From positions 1 to 64,000 of the forward strand of contig CALSLN010000009.1 of NCBI GenBank assembly GCA_943787205.1: a stretch of DNA of 64,000 nt. The letters run 5' to 3'. The stretch comes from an uncultured Rhodospirillaceae bacterium. GTDB lineage: Bacteria; Pseudomonadota; Alphaproteobacteria; Rhodospirillales; Rhodospirillaceae. The translations under genes were made by a program, and so were the position numbers. The notes beneath the pieces are model-generated. The model was not told where the DNA came from. It worked only from the letters and a program-made list of their open reading frames with translations, and did not search any database. Shown here in pieces: positions 38,947 through 48,072 of this stretch (its first letter is position 1; each line of letters opens with the position of its first letter).

Positions 38947-41900
38947 TCTCGTTCAATATGCCCTGAAAAAGATCGAGGGGGTTGGGCTGCGCTGGAGGCG
39001 CCGTAGACGACTCTGCTTCGGGAGCAACCTGCTCAGGCAATGCATGAGGAGTTGCCCCTCCATTCGTATCCATTCTCACATTAGGCGCGCTCAGCGGGCC
39101 GTTAATACTCACGGGAATTAAAGACGGCATCTGCAATCGATTGCCGAGCAACTGTGTGATGACATTCGCTTCTAAACGAACGCGGCCATCAGCCTCTATC
39201 CACCATCGCGGCAGGTCAATTGCCCCCGCAAAATCTCCGGAGTACACGTTGGAGCGCACGGTCGCATCTGAGAGCATAAACACGCCAGCCTCGCCCGTGA
39301 AATTCGCAGACATACTCGCAAACCCTTTACTCACCCCGCCGCCAAGAAAACCACCAAGCTGACTTAGTGCCCGAATTGGCGACAAGGCAGCAGACAGAAA
39401 CGGGCCCTGCCCCGCACCATTGGCATCCAATCCTGTAGCCTCGAAGGCGCCGTTACCAGATAATGCGTTCACCAAGTCTCTTTGATTTGCACCGACTGTT
39501 CCGAAATTGCCCTGTAACGATATCTTTCCAGACGCAGATGATGTCGGCCCACCGTCCATTCGTTCAATTAACGCGTCTTGGATATCAAGACGCGTCTGGA
39601 AACTGAGCTGGGTATCAAAGGAGACAGCGACGTCTCCTGTCGCAGGCCCACCAAAGAGCGCCCCCTGCCAGCCCGTGATCGATAAGTTGCCATCGGTTAG
39701 CCGAATTGGCGCTATCAGTTCTTCCACAACGAGCCCGCGGCCAAAGATTCGCCCTCCACTCAGATCAATAGAGGCATCGAAATCTTGCATCACAGAAAGA
39801 TCGATCAGGTCACTGGACCAGCGACCTGAAACGGTACCCGAACCACTCGTGCTGCGACTTCTACTCGATTGAGTTAACTCAGCGGTTGGGTCATTGGGAT
39901 AAAGGGCATCTAGGTTTAATGCTTCAACACTAACCGTACCGGTTACGAATGGCCTCGGTTCACTTAGATCAATAGATAGCTCGGCAGCGAGGCTATTCTC
40001 GCCAGCGCGTAAAGCAACATTCGTCAGTTTGAAGTCATGCGCCATGCTCGCAATGTCTGATGAAGCGGTAACAGCCGTAACAGGAACCGCGCTATCTGGT
40101 AGATCATACCCAAGGCTAGATATTAATTCAGAATACGCAGGATGTCCCAAACTCACTTGCGCGATCACGCTAAGGTCAGGGCCATTCGCCGATGCAGTGC
40201 CAACGGCTGACAGCGTGAGATCACTAAATTCAGCATCAGCCGAAACAGATAAATTTTGAAGCGTCCCACTCAACTGGGTCTTTATTGACACCGGCCCCGA
40301 TAGCAATGGCAGCTGAGGTAAATCGAGGTTTAGAGACCGCCCAACGCGCAAAAAACCTTGGGTTTCCAACTCCACCAACAGAGCATCAACTTTGGCTATG
40401 CTCTCTAGATCCGAAACAGAGCCGCTTGCGGCCAACCGTGCACCTACAAAATCATCCACCGAAAATTCTGCCACGGACACGGTCCCGCGCTCAGAAGCAG
40501 CAGACAGGCGGACGTCGCGCAGCACGTTACCGGCTACAGTAAGCGATCCCACATTCACGTTCACTTCAGCCGCAATGCCGGACAATGCAGAAGCAAAGCC
40601 ACCGGTCGGTGACGGCATCGTGTCCGTCTCGCTGTTCTCCGCACCGACGCCACTCCGCAACGTTGCTAACCGTTCACGCAACGCCGGCAAATAAGAGTCC
40701 AAATCAAGTCGTGACAATTCGAAATCAAGATTGACACGGGATTCAGTTCCGGGCCAGTAGGTCGCACCCCCGGTAAGTCGCGTCGTATCCAGTGTGAGAT
40801 TTATCTCATCAAAGATAAATTTATCTGGCGTCCCACTCACATTCGACGTTAGAGCAAGCGCATTCAGTCTGCTCGGCGGCACAAGATCACTCGATGGTTC
40901 AAGGTCAATCCAGCCTAAAAAGCCACGCAAATTTCGCGATGACGCTGCCGCTACCAGATCAAATGCTGGTCGCCCCTGTTCCGCCCGAATAAAACCCGAA
41001 ACATTGAGTGCCGTGTTGCCAGGCAATTGAGCCCCGAAGTCTGCCAGCGTTAATTCTGAATTTGCGAGGCTGGCGGACACGACGCCGTTTCTAATGACCT
41101 GACCTCGCCATTCAATGAGATCGACCCGCAAATTGACGCTACCTGATAAACTGGGTGAAAGGTTGAAGGTCTGCCGATTGACCTCTTCTTGGGCGCGGAC
41201 CGTAGGAACCCCCACCAGATCGCGAACGGCGGCGTACTTCTCTGGTGACGACAGAGCGCCTTCAAACCAGGAGTTAAGATCTAACCGGCCCTGCCTCAGG
41301 TCCAATTCAAAACGAGTCTTGTCGCCAAACGAAAAAGCAGCCGTTCCTTCAGTCGTCGCTCGACCAAAAAGAACCTGAAGGTCAGTGGCCTCAACTGCAT
41401 TGCCTTCAAGCATCAATTTTGCTTGTACATTGAATGCCGAGCTTAGGGGGTTAGGAAGGCTTGATTCATCTGCAACGAACCCCAACGCTCTAATAGACAG
41501 CGCTACACTATCACCATATGCGGCTACGCGCCCGCTACCCGTCGGAACGCCCTCAACTACGTTGAACTGGCCAGATAGGTCGGCGGCAACTCCCACATTT
41601 TCTGAGACAATCTTCCCACCGACGGACGTCGCGCGGTCATCGCGCAACGCTCCAACTGAGATGTCAAAACTCCAAGGCACGTCAAGCGCCGTTAGCCCAC
41701 CGGCGACAACATATGGACCAGACATACTCTCGGCACGAACGTCAGCATTCAGTCCACTAAATACATATTTGGTACCAGCTTTGGCGTCGCGGTAAATGAC
41801 AGTGCCATCGATCAGGACAAGGCTATCAACGCCCAGGTCGAATGGGGCATCGCCATCACCCTCAGATAGACCAGGTTGATCTTGCTGAGGTGTACCTGAC

Positions 41901-42280
41901 AAAGACCATGTCGTGCGACCATCGGCCAGCACTTCTGCATTCACAATCGGACGAATGATTTCGATAGATGAGAATTGAAAGCGCCCGGACAACAACGGTC
42001 CGAACGCGAGATTAACCGCAACAGCATCAGCCCGCACAAAGTCTGAGTCAGAAGCGCCCAAAACGCTGCCGATTCGAACCCCTGCCACTTGCAGCGCCGG
42101 GCGCGGCAAGAGAGCCAGACTAACGTCACCCTCCAAGGATACGCTTCGCCCCGTCGCGGTCGCGAGCCGAGCTTCAAAGGTATCTCGGTAGTCGGTCCAA
42201 TCGATAAAAGATGGAGCGATGAGCACGACTGCAAGCAGCCCGACAACCAATCCACCTGCAACAATGCCAATACGTTTCAC
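38930..42280 (-). CDS. AsmA family protein
   Basis: A large (1116-residue) envelope protein. One N-terminal membrane helix (IGIVAGGLVVGLLAVVLIAPSF, shown to 20 here by its ends) precedes the AsmA N-terminal pattern WTDYRDTFEARLATATGRSV and LEGDVSLALLPRPALQVAGV. Long beta-rich repeats follow, and the C-terminal AsmA part contains FLSAALSPIRALSQLGGFLG. The end is Pro/Ala-rich. AsmA-like proteins form bridge-like lipid-transport structures between inner and outer membranes in better-studied cases; that role here is inferred. It ends against the ribbon-helix-helix gene and lies 19 bases after the acyl-CoA dehydrogenase on the same strand. Confidence 0.9.
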   Translation of the reverse strand: MKRIGIVAGGLVVGLLAVVLIAPSFIDWTDYRDTFEARLATATGRSVSLEGDVSLALLPRPALQVAGVRIGSVLGASDSDFVRADAVAVNLAFGPLLSGRFQFSSIEIIRPIVNAEVLADGRTTWSLSGTPQQDQPGLSEGDGDAPFDLGVDSLVLIDGTVIYRDAKAGTKYVFSGLNADVRAESMSGPYVVAGGLTALDVPWSFDISVGALRDDRATSVGGKIVSENVGVAADLSGQFNVVEGVPTGSGRVAAYGDSVALSIRALGFVADESSLPNPLSSAFNVQAKLMLEGNAVEATDLQVLFGRATTEGTAAFSFGDKTRFELDLRQGRLDLNSWFEGALSSPEKYAAVRDLVGVPTVRAQEEVNRQTFNLSPSLSGSVNLRVDLIEWRGQVIRNGVVSASLANSELTLADFGAQLPGNTALNVSGFIRAEQGRPAFDLVAAASSRNLRGFLGWIDLEPSSDLVPPSRLNALALTSNVSGTPDKFIFDEINLTLDTTRLTGGATYWPGTESRVNLDFELSRLDLDSYLPALRERLATLRSGVGAENSETDTMPSPTGGFASALSGIAAEVNVNVGSLTVAGNVLRDVRLSAASERGTVSVAEFSVDDFVGARLAASGSVSDLESIAKVDALLVELETQGFLRVGRSLNLDLPQLPLLSGPVSIKTQLSGTLQNLSVSADAEFSDLTLSAVGTASANGPDLSVIAQVSLGHPAYSELISSLGYDLPDSAVPVTAVTASSDIASMAHDFKLTNVALRAGENSLAAELSIDLSEPRPFVTGTVSVEALNLDALYPNDPTAELTQSSRSRSTSGSGTVSGRWSSDLIDLSVMQDFDASIDLSGGRIFGRGLVVEELIAPIRLTDGNLSITGWQGALFGGPATGDVAVSFDTQLSFQTRLDIQDALIERMDGGPTSSASGKISLQGNFGTVGANQRDLVNALSGNGAFEATGLDANGAGQGPFLSAALSPIRALSQLGGFLGGGVSKGFASMSANFTGEAGVFMLSDATVRSNVYSGDFAGAIDLPRWWIEADGRVRLEANVITQLLGNRLQMPSLIPVSINGPLSAPNVRMDTNGGATPHALPEQVAPEAESSTAPPAQPNPLDLFQGILNEITKPQ

Positions 42281-42299
42281 GACTGGCTCCGTTTAGCCT

Positions 42300-44078
42300 C
42301 TAGAACGCGTCTTCAGATAACGCCATCATGGGTGCAGCACCCGATCGCACCAAGGCATCAAGGGATACGGTTCCTGGCAACACGCGGGTCATAAAATACC
42401 AGCCAACCTGTAATTTGGTTTCGTAGAATTCGCCGCCACCTGCATCCAACGCTTTTTCAGCCATGCGAACCCACATCCATGCGAACACGGTTAGTGCAAA
42501 CATGCGCAGGTAATCATTTGCTGCAGCACCCAATGCGTTCGGGTCTTCCTTCGCCTGCACTTTAAGCCACTCCGTCGTCGCCTTTAGGCGATCCAAAGCT
42601 TCCGCAAATGGCACGACAAATTCGGAAAGATCATTGCGGCCATCCGTTGACTGCAACGACTGACCAATTTCATCCATCAAACCATTAAACAATCGCCCAT
42701 CATGCAACGCAATTTTACGGCCAACCAGATCAAGGGCCTGAATCGTATTCGTGCCCTCATAAATCTGTGTGATCCGAACGTCCCGGACCAATTGTTCCAT
42801 GCCCCATTCGCTGATGTATCCATGACCACCGAACACTTGAAGGCAGGCGTTCGTTATTTCAGAGCCAAAGTCTGTGCAAGCCGACTTTATAATCGGTGTC
42901 ATCAGGGCTTCCATGTCGCCTGCACGTTCGCGCACATCTGCATCTGTGTGCGCATGCGCCTTGTCGACATTTATTTGGGTCCAAATAGAAAGCGCACGTT
43001 CCGCTTCAATAATAGAACGCGAGAACAATAGTTTGTTTCGAATGTCCGGATGAACCAAAATTGGGTCTGCAGCTTTGTCTGGCTGTTTCACGCCGTCTGC
43101 AGCACGCCCTTGAATCCGGTCTTTGGCATACGCTGTTGCATTCTGATAGGCCGTTTCAGCCTGTGAAATCCCTTGGGTTCCGACGAACAGTCGCTCTTTG
43201 TTCATCATCGTGAACATTCCTGCGAGGCCCTTGTGCTCCTTGCCAATCAACCAGCCTTTGGCGCCATCAAAATTCATGACGCATGTGACCGAGGCCTTCA
43301 TGCCCATCTTGTGCTCTATGGAACCAGCAGCGACAGCATTGCGCTCACCGAGCGTACCGTCATCATTCGGCACAAATTTTGGAACTAAGAACATAGAAAT
43401 GCCGCGACTACCCTCAGGTGCGCCAGGCAAGCGGGCGAGAACGAGATGAACAAAGTTGTCCGTCATGTCGTGTTCGCCAGCAGAGATAAAAATCTTGGTT
43501 CCCGTGACAGCGTACGTCCCGTCATCATTGGGCTGGGCTTTTGCACGCAAGAGCCCGAGATCTGATCCAGCGTGTGGCTCCGTCAGACACATCGTCCCTT
43601 GCCACTCACCACTGATGAGCTTGGGAAGATAGATATCCTTTTGATCATCTGTGCCATGGGCGGTCAGGCAAATGATCGTTCCCTGTGTCAGGCCTGGATA
43701 TAAGCCAAAGGAAAGATTGGCAGAACCAACCATCTCATCAACCATGTATTGCAGAGTCTCTGGCAATCCTTGACCGCCGTACTCCGGGCTGGCGGTCAAA
43801 CCGCACCACCCCCCTTCTGCGAATTGTTTGTAGGCTTCTTTAAAGCCCTTTGGCGTGGTCACTTCACCGTTACTGAACTGGCACCCTTCTTCGTCACCGC
43901 TTTGATTGATGGGTGTCAGCACGCCCTCACAAATCTTTCCGCACTCTTCAAGTACGGCATCGATCAAATCAGCGGATGCATCCTCATATCCGGGCAAGGC
44001 TGTAAGCGTGTCCGCAGCAGCAAATACTTCGTGCGCCACAAAACGCATATCTCTAAGGGGAGCGGTGTAAGTCGGCAT
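42300..44078 (-). CDS. Acyl-CoA dehydrogenase, long (about 590-residue) type
   Basis: FAD enzyme that introduces the alpha-beta double bond into acyl-CoA. The 592 residues are longer than the basic 380-residue form. An extra N-terminal segment begins YTAPLRDMRFVAHEVF, the core includes MCLTEPHAGSDLGLLRAKA and FGGHGYISEWGMEQLVRDVR with EGTNTIQALDLVGRK, and a C-terminal acyl-CoA dehydrogenase extension of about 110 residues follows. This is the architecture of proteobacterial fatty-acid-degradation FadE5-like enzymes. Chain-length preference cannot be told. It is divergent from rpoH, separated by about 300 bases. Confidence 0.93.
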   Translation of the reverse strand: MPTYTAPLRDMRFVAHEVFAAADTLTALPGYEDASADLIDAVLEECGKICEGVLTPINQSGDEEGCQFSNGEVTTPKGFKEAYKQFAEGGWCGLTASPEYGGQGLPETLQYMVDEMVGSANLSFGLYPGLTQGTIICLTAHGTDDQKDIYLPKLISGEWQGTMCLTEPHAGSDLGLLRAKAQPNDDGTYAVTGTKIFISAGEHDMTDNFVHLVLARLPGAPEGSRGISMFLVPKFVPNDDGTLGERNAVAAGSIEHKMGMKASVTCVMNFDGAKGWLIGKEHKGLAGMFTMMNKERLFVGTQGISQAETAYQNATAYAKDRIQGRAADGVKQPDKAADPILVHPDIRNKLLFSRSIIEAERALSIWTQINVDKAHAHTDADVRERAGDMEALMTPIIKSACTDFGSEITNACLQVFGGHGYISEWGMEQLVRDVRITQIYEGTNTIQALDLVGRKIALHDGRLFNGLMDEIGQSLQSTDGRNDLSEFVVPFAEALDRLKATTEWLKVQAKEDPNALGAAANDYLRMFALTVFAWMWVRMAEKALDAGGGEFYETKLQVGWYFMTRVLPGTVSLDALVRSGAAPMMALSEDAF

Positions 44079-44376
44079 TGGTCTATCCCTGTCGCTATTA
44101 CCTTAGTCCCGAGGCGGAATCCCTATCCGGACAAGGTTTTGATGGCATCAATGGCCGTAACTTAAGGCTTTCAGAAGATGGGTCAACGGTTACCAAGTTG
44201 CTGTGAGCCCAAACAGCCAACAACTTAGAACCCCCAGAAAACCTCGGGGAAATCCAAAAGTGAGGTCCACCCCGTATATACAGTACCAATTTAGTCGGGT
44301 TTAACTTGAATACATGACCATTTTAGTCCTATTTTAGGAAATCAAACTTCGAACGTGAAAGGTTAAGGGTAGAAAA
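44079..44376 (+). promoter_or_regulatory. Intergenic region upstream of rpoH
   Basis: About 300 bases without a gene between the divergent acyl-CoA dehydrogenase and rpoH. Just ahead of rpoH it holds three related elements, ATTTAGTC near 44291, TTTTAGTC near 44323 and TATTTTAGG near 44330, in an A/T-rich stretch. They could be promoter or operator parts. I cannot assign a heat-shock or housekeeping promoter with confidence. Confidence 0.3.
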
Positions 44377-45279
44377 ATGTCTGAAAAGTCCGCCAAAAAC
44401 GCCCGTGACGGAGGCAGCCGTTACCCAACAGCAGTCCCAAGCGCGTTAAATGCGCGCTCTTTTCCGGTCCTCGCCGAACAGGAAGAAAAAGACCTTGTTC
44501 GGCGCTGGAAGCAAACCGGCGACCGTGAGGCCCTAGACCGCCTCATCGAGAGCCATTTGCGACTTGTCCCCCGTATCGCCCGCAAATTCGGCGGCTATGG
44601 CATTAACGTTAACGATTTGATTAGCGAAGGTCACATCGGCCTGATGCAATCTGTAGAGCGGTTTAAGCCAGAAAAAGGCTTTAGATTCTCGACCTATGCA
44701 AGATGGTGGATCAGAGCAGCAATCCTGAACTTTATTCTGCAGACCTGGTCTTTGATTAAGGTCGGGAACAGCGCCGGCAAGAAGAAGCTCTTCTTCAATC
44801 TAAAACGTGCCAAACGCGAGATGACACTTGAAGGCACGCGCTATCTTACTGACGCGGATGTCGATGTGCTGGCTGCTCGCTTCCAGGTCTCAACCACAGA
44901 CGTTGTCGCGATGGATCAACGGATGTCTGCGGTCGACCCTTCTCTGGAACAGCCTGTTTCAGATGAAGAAGGCAGCACGCTCACTATGATGGATACGATT
45001 GCAGATGATGGTCCGTCCCCAGAAGACTCATACTCTGGGCAAGAAATTGAGCGCCTTCGGAAAGAGGCCTTAAATCGCGGGCTCACGCGTCTAGATGCCC
45101 GCGAACGAGACATCGTAACGAAGCGGTATCTAACTGATCAGCCAAAGACCTTGTCATACCTGGCAAAGATTTATGGTGTTACTGCAGAGCGTATTCGCCA
45201 GATCGAATCAGGTGCGATTTCAAAACTCAAAGTCGCACTTGCCCCTGATGCGTCTGCGCTTGCGACCGGAGCAGCATAA
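44377..45279 (+). CDS. rpoH: RNA polymerase sigma-32 factor RpoH
   Basis: Alternative sigma factor for heat-shock genes. It has 300 residues. Region 2 includes NDLISEGHIGLMQSVERF and FRFSTYARWWIRAAI, the RpoH-specific box is KKKLFFNLKRAK, and region 4 ends TLSYLAKIYGVTAERIRQIE followed by ISKLKVAL. FtsH, which degrades RpoH in other bacteria, is not in the window, but its modulators HflK and HflC are. A GTTAAGGG-type site precedes the ATG. I see no clear RNA thermometer, although the leader could fold. Confidence 0.96.
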   Translation: MSEKSAKNARDGGSRYPTAVPSALNARSFPVLAEQEEKDLVRRWKQTGDREALDRLIESHLRLVPRIARKFGGYGINVNDLISEGHIGLMQSVERFKPEKGFRFSTYARWWIRAAILNFILQTWSLIKVGNSAGKKKLFFNLKRAKREMTLEGTRYLTDADVDVLAARFQVSTTDVVAMDQRMSAVDPSLEQPVSDEEGSTLTMMDTIADDGPSPEDSYSGQEIERLRKEALNRGLTRLDARERDIVTKRYLTDQPKTLSYLAKIYGVTAERIRQIESGAISKLKVALAPDASALATGAA

Positions 45280-45332
45280 ACTTCTCTCGTCACAATCCGA
45301 CGGGATTGCCGCGTGTTACAGAGACCTGTTAT

Positions 45333-45364
45333 GTGAAGGGCCGAGATCTCCAAAGGCCCTTCAC
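45333..45364 (+). other. Perfect 10-bp hairpin between rpoH and the EamA gene
   Basis: GTGAAGGGCC at 45333-45342 pairs exactly with GGCCCTTCAC at 45355-45364 around a 12-base loop that contains the palindrome GAGATCTC. It ends four bases before the EamA start codon and has no T-run. It either marks the end of the rpoH transcript or hides the start region of the next gene. Confidence 0.6.
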
Positions 45365-45368
45365 TGAC

Positions 45369-46247
45369 ATGACGCCGCGCGACGCATCTCTCGCCACCAT
45401 GGCTGCCCTACTCTGGGGCTTTAATCTGATCGCCGGAAAAATTGGGGTTGGTGCTGCCCCGCCGCTCTTCTTTACAGGTCTCCGGTTCCTGCTTGTTGCC
45501 ATATTGGTCGTTCCCTTTTGTCAGGTCGAACGCAAGCACTGGCCAAGCCTATTCAAACTCTCGGTCTGTTTCGGCGTTGGTCATTTTGCACTATTGTTTG
45601 TTGGGCTTGCGGGCGTCGATGCAGCGACAGCCGCCATAACGCTACAACTGGGCGTTCCTTTTTCCATCCTTATTTCGTGGCTCGTCTTTAAAGAGAGTTT
45701 TGGCTGGCGCCGCAGTCTCGCCCTCGTGCTCTCGTTTATCGGTGTCGCCTTTTTGGCGGGAGAACCGCGCAACGCCTCTTGGCTGCCGTTTGTCTTACTC
45801 GTGACATGCACGGTCTTTTGGGCTTGGTCGAATATCCTTGTGAAACGTATGCCGGACATCAAACCACTGGCAATAACGGGTTGGTTATCGATGTTTGCCG
45901 CGCCGCAGGTCTTGTTCTTATCCTGGCTCTTGGAAACGGGACAAGGCGCAGCCATCACTAACGCCGGCTGGCCTCTCGTTGGCGCATTGGCTTACACCGC
46001 CATCGCAGCATCCATTATCGCCCATGCCACATGGTATAGCTTGATGCAGAAGTACCCCATCAACACGGTCGTTCCATTCAACATGCTGATTCCGATCGTT
46101 GGGGTCGGCGCTGGATTATTAGTTTTGAATGAGCCGCTGACCTGGCAAAAGCTTATGGGTGGTGGGCTTACTATTTTGGGAGTAGGCATTATTCAGTGGC
46201 GAGTTGCTCGTGCCGCAATGTCGGGTAAGAAAACGAATGTCGGTTAG
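45369..46247 (+). CDS. EamA/DMT family transporter
   Basis: Inner-membrane drug/metabolite-superfamily transporter of 292 residues, with two EamA repeats and about ten membrane helices. The first repeat starts LATMAALLWGFNLIAGKIGV and the second covers about residues 150-290, ending LLVLNEPLTWQKLMGGGLTILGVGII. The family exports or imports amino acids and metabolites; the substrate is not predictable. The start at ATG 45369 fits the family; the frame is open 21 codons upstream, which would run through the hairpin. The amidase gene overlaps its end. Confidence 0.88.
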   Translation: MTPRDASLATMAALLWGFNLIAGKIGVGAAPPLFFTGLRFLLVAILVVPFCQVERKHWPSLFKLSVCFGVGHFALLFVGLAGVDAATAAITLQLGVPFSILISWLVFKESFGWRRSLALVLSFIGVAFLAGEPRNASWLPFVLLVTCTVFWAWSNILVKRMPDIKPLAITGWLSMFAAPQVLFLSWLLETGQGAAITNAGWPLVGALAYTAIAASIIAHATWYSLMQKYPINTVVPFNMLIPIVGVGAGLLVLNEPLTWQKLMGGGLTILGVGIIQWRVARAAMSGKKTNVG

Positions 46248-46971
46248 CGTCAGAGATAGACCTTCAACAAGCTTCGGCGAAAGACGCCGACCATCGGGCG
46301 CGCCCGACATATCAATGCTCGTCTTGCATTACACTGGCATGGAAAACTGTGACGTTGCCCTTAACCGCCTTTGCGATCCAACCCATGAGGTTAGTGCGCA
46401 CTACCTTATTGATGAAGATGGGACGACATACCGCCTGGTACCAGATGAAAAGCGGGCATGGCATGCTGGCAACTCGTATTGGCGCAGTGAAACAGATGTG
46501 AATAGCGCCTCGCTGGGAATTGAATTGGTCAACCCCGGCCATGAATTCGGCTATCGACCGTTCCCAGACACCCAGATATCAGCACTAATTGGTTTGGGCA
46601 GTGATCTCATCGCTAAATACCAAATTCCCGCAGCCGGTGTAGTCGGCCACTCCGACATAGCACCTGGACGAAAAATGGACCCGGGCGAGCTGTTTCCCTG
46701 GGGAAGACTTGCATCATCTGAGATCGGCTTGTGGCCAGACGCCACAAATGAACTAGGCGACCTACATGGGTCTGCATGGGATCAATTAGCGTTCATCGGT
46801 TATGCACAACCGGGCAATGAGGCCAAAGGGAGTAGCATCCTCAACGCAGAAAGCGCGGAAACGGACGTGATCTCAGCATTCCAAAGCAGGTTCACACCCA
46901 ACACAGTCACCGGCGTGCTCGACAATAAAACCCGTAAGGCGATTGCTACAATAACCCAGCTATACGCCTAA
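46237..46971 (+). CDS. amiD: N-acetylmuramoyl-L-alanine amidase (AmiD-type)
   Basis: Zinc amidase_2 domain enzyme that cleaves the lactyl-peptide bond of peptidoglycan. From ATG 46237 it has 244 residues. Metal ligands are in MLVLHYTGMENC (His), VVGHSDIAPGRKMDPG (His and Asp region), with SAHYLIDEDGTTYRLVP and SLGIELVNPGH between. A C-terminal peptidoglycan-binding-like segment begins near ISAFQSRF. No signal peptide is obvious with this start, so it may act on wall fragments in the cytoplasm or have a different start. It overlaps the EamA stop by 11 bases and lies just before rnpB. Confidence 0.9.
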   Translation: MSVSVRDRPSTSFGERRRPSGAPDISMLVLHYTGMENCDVALNRLCDPTHEVSAHYLIDEDGTTYRLVPDEKRAWHAGNSYWRSETDVNSASLGIELVNPGHEFGYRPFPDTQISALIGLGSDLIAKYQIPAAGVVGHSDIAPGRKMDPGELFPWGRLASSEIGLWPDATNELGDLHGSAWDQLAFIGYAQPGNEAKGSSILNAESAETDVISAFQSRFTPNTVTGVLDNKTRKAIATITQLYA

Positions 46972-47000
46972 ATCATTGAAGTTAATGAATATTTCAGCTA

Positions 47001-47390
<390 letters not shown>

Positions 47391-47448
47391 TTTTTCCGCA
47401 AATCACGAATTCCAAGCATTTTTTAGATAAGAGGCTGCAAAAGACGAC

Positions 47449-47478
47449 TTGACAAAAAGAACAAAATAAGAACATATA
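47449..47478 (+). promoter_or_regulatory. Candidate promoter with LexA (SOS) box upstream of mraZ
   Basis: A perfect -35 TTGACA lies at 47449-47454 and a weak -10 (ACATAT or CATATA) at 47472-47478. Between them, GAACAAAATAAGAAC at 47459-47473 is an exact GAAC-N7-GAAC, the direct-repeat LexA box of Alphaproteobacteria (GTTC-N7-GTTC on the other strand), with the A/T-rich middle seen in known sites. Bound LexA would block this promoter. The first downstream gene is mraZ, 138 bases away, so the cluster may be released during DNA damage. By base count alone about two such matches are expected per 64 kb, so position and context, not the match itself, give the weight. Confidence 0.6.
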
Positions 47479-47610
47479 GGCCGAATCACTATTCAGTACC
47501 ATTGACGCCCATAAAATCCCATGCCATACCATTTCGGTTAGGGTTTTCGACGCAAGAAGTGCGCCTGAATTCTGGCATTTGTTTTGGTGGGTATGAGGGG
47601 TGGTCCGGCG

Positions 47611-48072
47611 ATGAAGTCCTTCATCGGGACCTTTGTGAATAAGATTGACGCGAAGGGACGGATTTCTGTCCCTGCGCCCTTTCGTGCTGTCCTCCAAACC
47701 AAATCCCTAAGCGGTGTAACGTGCTACCCAGCCCTTACTGGACCTTGCATCGAAGGCTGTGGCCTCGATCGGATCGAAGCGATGGTCGAAACCCTGCCAG
47801 ATGAACCAATTCCAAGTGTCGACGAAGATGCCATCGCCCACTTAATATTTGCATCAGCGCGCGACCTACCCTTTGACGGCGGCGGCCGCATCGTTTTGCC
47901 CGCCGATTTCCTCAAAAAAGCCAGCCTGACCGACCAAGGTGCCTTTGTCGGAAAAGGTCGTACGTTCCAGATTTGGAATCCTTCTGCGCTCGAAACCGCT
48001 CAAGCTGAGATGTTCGAACGCGCAATGGCCGAGCGCGAAGCGCAGCTCAGGGCCAGGAAGGAGGCCGATTGA
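47611..48072 (+). CDS. mraZ: Transcriptional regulator / cell-division protein MraZ
   Basis: First gene of the division/wall cluster; MraZ proteins form rings, bind DNA upstream of their own gene and repress the cluster. From ATG 47611 it has 153 residues. The two AbrB-like halves show IDAKGRISVPAPFRAVLQ and FDGGGRIVLPADFLKKA with the conserved GR[IV]-P pattern. The frame is open nine codons upstream, but KSFIGTFVNKIDAKGR is the usual start. Its TGA overlaps the rsmH ATG (TGATG). Confidence 0.94.
   Translation: MKSFIGTFVNKIDAKGRISVPAPFRAVLQTKSLSGVTCYPALTGPCIEGCGLDRIEAMVETLPDEPIPSVDEDAIAHLIFASARDLPFDGGGRIVLPADFLKKASLTDQGAFVGKGRTFQIWNPSALETAQAEMFERAMAEREAQLRARKEAD

Noticed and set aside
47581-47611. 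MraZ-binding TGGG repeats in front of mraZ
   Set aside because: Only one clean TGGG (47588) is present; the following G-rich parts do not keep the ten-base spacing, so the operator is not supported.
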